Shown here: one piece after another, positions 16,186 through 24,248 of the stretch
Layout of the letters: each line of letters opens with the position of its first letter
Numbering within the stretch: the first letter of the stretch is position 1
Notes under the pieces: generated by a model
Told to the model about the DNA's origin: nothing
What the model saw: only the letters and a program-made list of their open reading frames with translations
Database searches by the model: none
Made by a program: the position numbers and the translations under genes
Origin: Salipiger bermudensis HTCC2601
GTDB lineage: Bacteria > Pseudomonadota > Alphaproteobacteria > Rhodobacterales > Rhodobacteraceae
Length of the DNA: 39,229 bases
NCBI RefSeq assembly: GCF_000153725.1
Contig: NZ_DS022276.1
Coordinates: 3,706,243 to 3,745,471, forward strand
Direction of reading: 5' to 3'

Positions 16186-16213
16186 GGCGCGAGGCATTCC
16201 TCGCGCCTTTTTT
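16186..16213 (+). terminator. Intrinsic terminator after the DUF1127 gene
   Basis: A perfect nine-bp stem (GGCGCGAGG / CCTCGCGCC) with a CATT loop is followed by six T residues (16208-16213). It is the most canonical terminator in the window. Confidence 0.93.
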
Positions 16214-16293
16214 GTTGCGCGATCCCAGCCCTGTTCGAAGACGCAGCCGCGCCATCAGGCCGCACAGATCGTGCATGCGCCTTACCTCGTGAC

Positions 16294-16722
16294 CTACCCC
16301 ACGGGTGCGGGCGGGATCGAATAGGTCAGCGAGGCATGCGCCACCGGCTTGTCCGAGCCTTCCGAGAACAGCAGCACGTCGGTGACGCTCAGGGTCCGAC
16401 CGAGCTTCAGCAGCCGCGCCTCGGCCAGCAGATCCTTGCCTGCCTCGGGCTTGCGCATGAAATCGATCGAGCAGTGGGTCGTCACGGTCAGCGCCTGCCG
16501 GCCGATCCGCGCCAGCGTCGCCACATAGGCCGCGACATCGGCGAGCGAGAACATCGACGGTCCCGACACCGTCCCGCCCGGGCGCAGGTGCGCGTCGGAG
16601 ACATGAAGGCGCATCACCAGGAGATCCTCGTCCAGCCGGTCGATGCCGAACATCCCGTCGACCTGCGGAAACACCTCCGAGAGGTAGCTCTCGACCTCCT
16701 CGATCGTCATTGCCAGCGCCAT
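16294..16722 (-). CDS. PaaI-type hotdog-fold acyl-CoA thioesterase
   Basis: A 142-residue hotdog protein. The segment HLRPGGTVSGPSMFSLADVAAYV carries the central helix and loop of the PaaI/YbgC-like thioesterases (key part RPGGTVSGP and SLADVA), followed by TTHCSIDFMRKPEAGKDLLAE. It likely hydrolyses acyl-CoA or aryl-CoA esters in the cytoplasm. The chosen ATG (16722) has GGGAGG upstream; a longer in-frame form would extend into the divergent promoter. It is divergent from the crotonase-fold gene (starts 58 bp apart), which suggests shared control and a common acyl-CoA substrate pool. Confidence 0.85.
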   Translation of the reverse strand: MALAMTIEEVESYLSEVFPQVDGMFGIDRLDEDLLVMRLHVSDAHLRPGGTVSGPSMFSLADVAAYVATLARIGRQALTVTTHCSIDFMRKPEAGKDLLAEARLLKLGRTLSVTDVLLFSEGSDKPVAHASLTYSIPPAPVG

Positions 16723-16780
16723 GCTTGTCCTCCCTCTCGCAGCAGGGCTAACCTCAGCGCAAACAGAGGGAGAGGACAAG

Positions 16781-17566
16781 ATGGCTCTGCTGGAACGTCA
16801 CGACACCGGGGCGGTCGCGCACCTGCGCATGAGCGCGCCCGAACGGCTGAACGCGCTTTCGGACGAGATGCTCGCCGCGCTCAAGGCGCAGATCGACGCG
16901 CTGGGGGAGGATCGCACGATCCGCGCGGTGGTGATCTCGGGCGAGGGCAAGGCGTTCTGCGCCGGGCATGATCTCAAGCAAATGCAGCAGGGCCGGCAGA
17001 CCGAGGATGGCGGCAAGGCCTACTTTGCCGCCCTCTTCGCCCGCTGCACCGAGGTGATGACCGGGCTGCAGCGCCTGCCCCAGCCAGTCATCGCGCAGGT
17101 CCACGGCATCGCCACCGCCGCGGGCTGCCAGCTCGTCGCCTCCTGCGATCTCGCGGTGGCGGCCGAGGGCACGCGGTTTGGCGTCAATGGCGTGAATATC
17201 GGCCTGTTCTGTTCCACGCCGATGGTGGCCCTGACCCGCAACATCCCCCGCAAGCAGGCCTTCGAAATGCTCTCGACCGGGCGTTTCGTCGAGGCCGAGG
17301 AGGCCCGGCAGATGGGGCTGATCAACCGCGTGGTGCCGGGCGCGCAACTGGCAGACGCCACGGCAGAGCTCGCCGAGACCGTCGCCGGCAAGCTCGGCGC
17401 GGCGGTGAAGATCGGCAAGGAGGCGTTCTACGCGCAGGCGCAGATGGGGATCGACGAGGCCTATGCCCATGCCGGGCAGGTGATGGTCGAAAACATGCTC
17501 TGGCGCGACACCGAGGAAGGCATCGCGGCCTTTCTCGAGAAACGCTCACCGGACTGGACGCAATAG
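16781..17566 (+). CDS. ECHDC3-like crotonase-superfamily protein lacking both catalytic Glu
   Basis: A 261-residue crotonase-fold protein. The oxyanion-hole segments are present (GKAFCAGHDLKQM at 57-69 and the HGIATAAGCQLVASCDLAVAA region). The two glutamates of enoyl-CoA hydratase, Glu144 and Glu164 in rat crotonase, correspond to Gln117 (GCQL) and Gly137 (FGVNGVNIG). The segment GVNIGLFCSTPMVALTRNIP matches the ECHDC3 group (mitochondrial enoyl-CoA hydratase domain-containing protein 3). A simple hydratase role is therefore doubtful; the activity is unknown. AGGGAGAGGA precedes the ATG. It is divergent from a thioesterase. Confidence 0.88.
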   Translation: MALLERHDTGAVAHLRMSAPERLNALSDEMLAALKAQIDALGEDRTIRAVVISGEGKAFCAGHDLKQMQQGRQTEDGGKAYFAALFARCTEVMTGLQRLPQPVIAQVHGIATAAGCQLVASCDLAVAAEGTRFGVNGVNIGLFCSTPMVALTRNIPRKQAFEMLSTGRFVEAEEARQMGLINRVVPGAQLADATAELAETVAGKLGAAVKIGKEAFYAQAQMGIDEAYAHAGQVMVENMLWRDTEEGIAAFLEKRSPDWTQ

Positions 17567-17653
17567 ACGGCGCTTGGTGACCATGTCACAGACAGCCGCC
17601 GCCGGATGCGCGATCACGGGTCAGGACGCCTCTGTCACGAAAGGACATGACCC

Positions 17654-17854
17654 ATGTTTGCCAAGAATGTCGGTGGACTCGACAAGACCCTGCGCATCGT
17701 CGTCGGCGCGCTTCTGGTGCTCGCCTTCTTCCTTACCGATGGTCCCTACAGCCCGCTCTACCTGCTCGGCATCATCCCGCTGGTGACCGGATTGCTCGGG
17801 ACCTGCCCGATCTATTCGCTGATCGGGGTGAACACCTGCCCGATGAAGAAGTGA
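17654..17854 (+). CDS. DUF2892 (YgaP-like) inner-membrane protein
   Basis: A 66-residue protein starting FAKNVGGLDKTLRIVVGALL, with two hydrophobic helices (residues about 14-28 and 36-50) and a C-terminal CPIYSLIGVNTCPMKK. This is the DUF2892 pattern: NxGxxDRxxR near the start and a paired-cysteine tail (GTCPIYSLIGVNTC) facing one side of the membrane. It matches the membrane part of YgaP, which in E. coli is fused to a rhodanese. A separate rhodanese gene lies 3.6 kb away. AAAGGA precedes the ATG. Function unknown, perhaps sulfur-related. Confidence 0.88.
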   Translation: MFAKNVGGLDKTLRIVVGALLVLAFFLTDGPYSPLYLLGIIPLVTGLLGTCPIYSLIGVNTCPMKK

Positions 17855-17864
17855 CGGCGTGCCG

Positions 17865-17884
17865 GTGAGCGGTCCCCCGCTCAC
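17865..17884 (+). terminator. Hairpin after the DUF2892 gene
   Basis: GTGAGCGG-TCCC-CCGCTCAC is a perfect eight-bp stem 10 bp past the stop. There is no T-tract, so it may only protect the 3' end. Confidence 0.4.
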
Positions 17885-17951
17885 GCTGCGGCGAGGGGGA
17901 ACGGATCCTGCTGCGAATTGCGTTATATCCTCAAGAAAAAGGAGATACGCC

Positions 17952-18302
17952 ATGTTCCGCACCCTCGTCCTCGCCGCCATGTCCGCCGGCGCCCTGAGCC
18001 TGCCCATCGCCGCCAGCGCGGCTCCGAAGGGCTGCCCGCCGGGCCTTGCCAAGAAGCACAATGGCTGCAACCCGCCGGGTCAGGTGAAGGGCTATGGCGA
18101 CCGGGACCGCGACGATGATCACCGCTATCGTTACCGCGCCGGCGATCGCATAGACGGCGACGTCATCATACTGCGCAATCCGGATCGCTACGGGCTGCCG
18201 AACGGCACCTATTACCGCAACGACGACGTGGTCTATCGCGTCGACCCCGAAACCCGGAAGGTGCTGAACGTCATCGGGGCGATCGCCGCCTTGGCCGACT
18301 GA
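17952..18302 (+). CDS. Secreted small protein with CPPG-x-AKK-x-CxPPGQ motif (unknown)
   Basis: A 116-residue precursor with a signal peptide (MFRTLVLAAMSAGALSLPIAASA) followed by the motif APKGCPPGLAKKHNGCNPPGQ, then an arginine/aspartate-rich linker (GDRDRDDDHRYRYR) and a folded tail with NGTYYRNDDVVYRVD. Exported proteins with this CPPG...CxPPGQ motif are common in rhodobacters and have often been misnamed 'excinuclease ABC subunit A' because of confusion with the adjacent uvrA; nothing here resembles UvrA. The tail is reminiscent of RcnB/YXWGXW-like periplasmic proteins. AAAAAGGAGA gives a strong ribosome-binding site. Function unknown. Confidence 0.78.
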   Translation: MFRTLVLAAMSAGALSLPIAASAAPKGCPPGLAKKHNGCNPPGQVKGYGDRDRDDDHRYRYRAGDRIDGDVIILRNPDRYGLPNGTYYRNDDVVYRVDPETRKVLNVIGAIAALAD

Positions 18303-18324
18303 CACCGCCCTGCCCCAAACCGCA

Positions 18325-18354
18325 GAAAACCGCACCCACAAAGGCGCGGTTTTC
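18325..18354 (+). terminator. Terminator between the small secreted protein and uvrA
   Basis: GAAAACCGC and GCGGTTTTC pair as a nine-bp stem around a 12-base loop, followed on the plus strand by TATTTTCAT. It lies between the convergent genes and may also stop uvrA transcripts, though with no T-tract in that direction. Confidence 0.65.
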
Positions 18355-18433
18355 TATTTTCATCCAGCTATTTGCAACCCGATCTTACTGTACCACGCCA
18401 AGACAGAAGCCACGCTTCTCACACGCAAAGCAC

Positions 18434-21310
<2,877 letters not shown>

Positions 21311-21376
21311 GAGACCTCCGGGACGGGATTGCCCGTTACATAGGCGAAAGCGCCGGCTTGGCCAATCCCAAAGCGA

Positions 21377-21391
21377 GAACATTTCAGGAAC
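21377..21391 (-). promoter_or_regulatory. SOS box (LexA site) of uvrA
   Basis: GAAC-ATTTCAG-GAAC on the plus strand, i.e. GTTC-CTGAAAT-GTTC towards uvrA. This exact GTTC-N7-GTTC direct repeat is the LexA site described for alphaproteobacteria, including rhodobacter recA and uvrA. Confidence 0.88.
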
Positions 21392-21409
21392 GTTACCGCG
21401 CAACCTTTA

Positions 21410-21427
21410 CATTCACATAAATGAATG
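21410..21427 (+). promoter_or_regulatory. Candidate SqrR/BigR-type operator of the rhodanese gene
   Basis: CATTCA-N6-TGAATG dyad, which contains ATTC-N8-GAAT, the form I recall for the persulfide-responsive ArsR-family regulator SqrR of Rhodobacter. It lies 36 bp before the rhodanese ATG. Assignment rests on memory of the motif and on the sulfur-related gene next to it. Confidence 0.5.
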
Positions 21428-21462
21428 AATATAGCATGGGCAACCAAAGCAGGAGATCCGCG

Positions 21463-21825
21463 ATGTTCGCCTTCCGCAACGCCTTTCGCAGCCGCGAGAT
21501 GACCGCCGCCGAGGCGGTGGCGAAGACCGCCACGGGCGAGCTTGTCCTGATCGACATTCGCGATGGGTCCGAGCTCGCGGCGAGCGGCAAGGCCCGCGGC
21601 GCACTGCACGTTCCGATGGCTGCCTTCGGGATGCGCTGCGACCCGCGCAGCCCCGAACGCCTGCCGGAACTCGGATCCGGCAAGCCCATCGCGGTCTACT
21701 GCGCCAGCGGGGCCCGCTCCGGGATGGCCAAGGGCATGCTGAAACGCTTCGGCTACGAAGACGTGCACAATATCGGGGGCCTGGCCCACTGGCAGCGCGC
21801 CGGTGGCCCCGTCGAGCGCGCCTGA
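21463..21825 (+). CDS. Single-domain rhodanese-like sulfurtransferase
   Basis: A 120-residue single rhodanese domain. The aspartate motif LIDIRDGSEL (29-38) precedes the active loop with Cys80 in VYCASGARSGMA; a six-residue loop C-A-S-G-A-R suits persulfide (not phosphatase) chemistry. The end NIGGLAHWQRAGGPV is typical of PspE/GlpE-like rhodaneses. There is no signal peptide, so it is cytoplasmic. The start at 21463 is preceded by CAGGAGAT; ATGs at 21421 and 21436 lie inside or next to the putative operator. It would move sulfane sulfur to thiols or proteins, which fits control by a persulfide sensor. Confidence 0.88.
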   Translation: MFAFRNAFRSREMTAAEAVAKTATGELVLIDIRDGSELAASGKARGALHVPMAAFGMRCDPRSPERLPELGSGKPIAVYCASGARSGMAKGMLKRFGYEDVHNIGGLAHWQRAGGPVERA

Positions 21826-21850
21826 GCGTTCCGAAATCGTCCCGTATCCG

Positions 21851-21906
21851 GGCCCGGCCGCAGGGGCCGGCCTGCCTCCGGCGGGAGTATTTTCGACGAA
21901 GAGAAG
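21851..21906 (+). repeat. Dispersed intergenic element, copy A (terminator-like)
   Basis: Two GC hairpins, CCGGCC-N5-GGCCGG (21854-21870) and CCTGCC-TCC-GGCGGG (21871-21885), are followed by AGTATTTTCGACGAAGAGAAG. It has the same end (GGGAGTATTTT plus a purine-rich GAAGA tail) as copies B and C and faces copy B, so the pair sits back to back between two convergent genes and can stop both. Confidence 0.65.
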
Positions 21907-21935
21907 ATGCGGGCGCAGCGCTTCTGTCTTCTTCT

Positions 21936-21993
21936 GGCTGAAAATATCCCGGGGGAGTCCGCGCGCCCTGCGCGGACGGGGGCAGCGCCCCCT
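21936..21993 (-). repeat. Dispersed intergenic element, copy B
   Basis: On the minus strand: hairpin GGGGGC-GCT-GCCCCC, hairpin GTCCGCGC-AGGGC-GCGCGGAC, then TCCCCCGGGATATTTTC and a GAAGAAGA tail. Both hairpin arms are identical to those of copy C at 34.8 kb. Confidence 0.75.
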
Positions 21994-22054
21994 ACGGCAC
22001 GGCCATCTCGGGTCGGAGATCGGGCCGGTGCCACGTTTGCCAGCCAGCACCGTT

Positions 22055-22750
22055 TCAGCCCCGCTTGAGCAGCGCGGCGTCGCGAGAGCCAGCCCCCAGC
22101 TCGTCGAGAGACGGGTCGGGATCGAGAATAACAACCTGCCCCTTGGAAACGTCGATGATCCCCTCCGAGCGCAAGCGTCCGAGGGCCTTGTTCACGCTCT
22201 GCCGCGAGCAGCCGAGGATCTCGGCCAACTCCGCCTGGTTGGCGCGGACCCGGTCGCGTCCGTCGCACATGGTGAGCAGCCGCAGGAACAGCCGCTGCTC
22301 GAGCGAGCCGTGCTGATCGAGCGCCTTGACCGCGTTGTCATGTGCCATGCGGCTGCGGAACACCGAGGCGACGTTGCGGATGAAGACCGGCGTACGCAGG
22401 AACTCGTAGACCACTGCCGTCGGGCAGAAGAGCAGCGTGGTGAGCGGCTGGGTGCGGCACCACGCGATGCAGGTCTCGCGCGAGATGCACTCGATCTCGC
22501 CCACCGTTTCGCCGGGGCCGATATGCGCCAGCAGCGTCTGCTCGCCGCGCTCTCCGGTCAGCACCACGTCGACGCGGCCATGCGCCACTAGAAACAGGCC
22601 CGGCGGCACCACGTCCTGCTCGAGCAGCACCTCGGGGAATTCGCAGGTCCGCGCCTCGCACCGGTTCAGGAAGTCCGCCTTGTCCTCCGCCGGCAGGTCC
22701 GAGAGAATCCTGGCTCTCAGCAAATGCGGAAACGCCACTGCATTCTTCAT
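22055..22750 (-). CDS. CRP/FNR-family transcriptional regulator, cysteine-rich
   Basis: A 231-residue regulator. A cyclic-nucleotide-type beta-barrel occupies residues about 15-125 (PPGLFLVAHGRVDVVLTG, HIGPGETVGEIECIS). A dimer helix follows, then a winged helix-turn-helix near 170-205 (AELAEILGCSRQSVNKALGRLRSEGII). It lacks the N-terminal cysteine cluster of FNR but has eight cysteines in all, including Cys88, Cys94 and Cys98 within the barrel. The ATG overlaps the stop of the cytochrome gene (ATGA), so it is the last gene of the molybdenum-hydroxylase operon and may control it. The effector is unknown; a redox or thiol signal is conceivable. Confidence 0.88.
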   Translation of the reverse strand: MKNAVAFPHLLRARILSDLPAEDKADFLNRCEARTCEFPEVLLEQDVVPPGLFLVAHGRVDVVLTGERGEQTLLAHIGPGETVGEIECISRETCIAWCRTQPLTTLLFCPTAVVYEFLRTPVFIRNVASVFRSRMAHDNAVKALDQHGSLEQRLFLRLLTMCDGRDRVRANQAELAEILGCSRQSVNKALGRLRSEGIIDVSKGQVVILDPDPSLDELGAGSRDAALLKRG

Positions 22751-23730
22751 GGATTCGACCGGTCCTCCAGATAAGAGCGGATCTTGCGCATGTTGCAGAC
22801 TGGCTGGGTCGGGTCGGCACAACAAGACTGAACCGCTGCGACAGATGCGCCGTAGATCTCTTCCCACGCCTCCTCCGAGAGCCCGAAATAGGGCGGCATG
22901 GCATGGCTGAGCGGATAGCTCTGCGCCGCCTCGTCGGCGCCGTGCACCGGCGCGCCGGTCATCCAGGAGGCCAGCTGACCGCAGGAGCCGGGCTTTTCCG
23001 CTGACGGGTCCTGCGGGCTGAGGCGCCCGGTGCCGATGCGGTGGCAGCCGAGACAGGTGTTGTCGCGCGGCAGCATCTCGTGGGTCGGCCAGTCGGCAAA
23101 GCCGAAGCCCGCATCGACATGCGCATAGGGCCCGAGCGGATTGGTCGGCACGTGGCCCCAGACCTGCCCGACGAAGGGCGAGTACATGAACGGGTCATTG
23201 TCGTGGCAACTACCGCAGTCATCCGCGACGACGGTCTCGGGCGGCGCCCAGAAGCCTTCGGCACCCGGATCGGTCGGCGACGGCACCGCCGCGCCGCTGA
23301 CCGGCGCGCCCCCGGGGCCCTTGGCCTGAAACCAGCAGGTCGCGCCGGTGGCCGGGTTATGCGCGATCACGTCGATCTCGTCGAACTCCGTGCTGTCGGC
23401 GCTGCGCAAGCGCTTCTGGCGGCACATGACCGAGACCTGCGCGGTCTCGGTCGAGAGGTTCAGGATGCGCGAGAACGGCACGCATTGCCCGTCCGAGCCC
23501 GGCCCGTTGTCGAGCAGCCCCGGCCGGTCACAGGTTTCGGGCGCGCGGTCGGTGATCCGGGCGCCGTCGACGGTGATCGGCACGGTGACGCCCTCGGCGC
23601 AGTCGAAGCCCGGGATCGGCGCGATGGCGGCGGCGCAGGCCGCGCCGTAGACCTCGTGCGGCGATTGGGCGTCTGCCGGCGGAGCGAGCACAGCCAGCGT
23701 TATGGCGGAGGCTATAACGCGGGCTCTCAT
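22747..23730 (-). CDS. Secreted dihaem c-type cytochrome, cysteine-rich
   Basis: A 327-residue exported protein with a signal peptide (MRARVIASAITLAVLAPPADA) and two CxxCH haem-attachment sites, CGSCH (172-176) and CLGCH (226-230). About ten further cysteines (near residues 32, 44, 67, 83, 103, 132, 250, 303, 304, 312) could form disulfides in the periplasm. The N-terminal 160 residues carry no haem motif and may be a separate beta-rich domain. It is linked by ATGA overlaps to the iron-sulfur subunit before it and the regulator after it. It most likely carries electrons from the molybdenum enzyme to the respiratory chain. It does not look like the triple-haem cytochrome usual in such operons. 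Confidence 0.85.
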   Translation of the reverse strand: MRARVIASAITLAVLAPPADAQSPHEVYGAACAAAIAPIPGFDCAEGVTVPITVDGARITDRAPETCDRPGLLDNGPGSDGQCVPFSRILNLSTETAQVSVMCRQKRLRSADSTEFDEIDVIAHNPATGATCWFQAKGPGGAPVSGAAVPSPTDPGAEGFWAPPETVVADDCGSCHDNDPFMYSPFVGQVWGHVPTNPLGPYAHVDAGFGFADWPTHEMLPRDNTCLGCHRIGTGRLSPQDPSAEKPGSCGQLASWMTGAPVHGADEAAQSYPLSHAMPPYFGLSEEAWEEIYGASVAAVQSCCADPTQPVCNMRKIRSYLEDRSNP

Positions 23731-24248
23731 AGCTCGATCGCCTCCCCGGCATTGACCGCCTCGGCCAGCGAGCGCAGCGCCTCGAAGTAGCGCACGTAGC
23801 CGGTGCAGCGGCAGATATGGCTGCCGATGGCCTCCATCATCGCGGCCTCGAGCTGGTCGGGCGGCACCGGCTGCGCCTGCAGCCCGCTCAGGAACATCCG
23901 CGCCGCCATCACGAAGCCCGGTGCGCAATAGCCGCACTGGAAGGCGAACTGGTCGAGGAAGGCCTGTTGCACCGGATCGGGCCGGCCTCCGCGGGCGACG
24001 CTCTCGATTGTCGAGACCTGTGTGCCGTCGAGCGTTGCCAGCGCGGTGGAGCAGCTGATCGTCGGCGAGGGCGCCGGGCTCGGCGGCTTGACCACCTGCA
24101 CGGTGCAGGCACGGCAGACGCCGATACCGCAGCAGAGCTTGGTGCCGGTGAGGTTCAGCTCGTGATGCAGGAAATCGAGCAGCGTTTCCTGGCCGCGGCT
24201 GTCGGGCAACTCGAAGTCCACGCCATTGACTGTAAAGCGGATGGTCAT
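23727..24248 (-). CDS. Molybdenum hydroxylase [2Fe-2S] subunit
   Basis: A 173-residue subunit with the two-domain layout of xanthine-dehydrogenase-family iron-sulfur proteins. The plant-type ferredoxin domain has Cys40, Cys45, Cys48 and Cys66 (CCGIGVCRACTV ... SC). The alpha-helical domain has FQCGYCAPG (Cys105, Cys108) and HICRCTGY (Cys146, Cys148). The usual CGAC is CRAC here. It passes electrons from the molybdenum site to the next carrier. It has no signal of its own and is presumably exported with the Tat-signal-bearing large subunit. ATGA overlaps join it to the genes on both sides. Closest by type to IorA/PaoA-like subunits. Confidence 0.93.
   Translation of the reverse strand: MTIRFTVNGVDFELPDSRGQETLLDFLHHELNLTGTKLCCGIGVCRACTVQVVKPPSPAPSPTISCSTALATLDGTQVSTIESVARGGRPDPVQQAFLDQFAFQCGYCAPGFVMAARMFLSGLQAQPVPPDQLEAAMMEAIGSHICRCTGYVRYFEALRSLAEAVNAGEAIEL

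Noticed and set aside
17952-18302. Reading the small secreted protein as 'excinuclease ABC subunit A'
   Set aside because: It has a signal peptide and CPPG motif and no ATPase motif; the name sometimes given to such proteins comes from confusion with adjacent uvrA.
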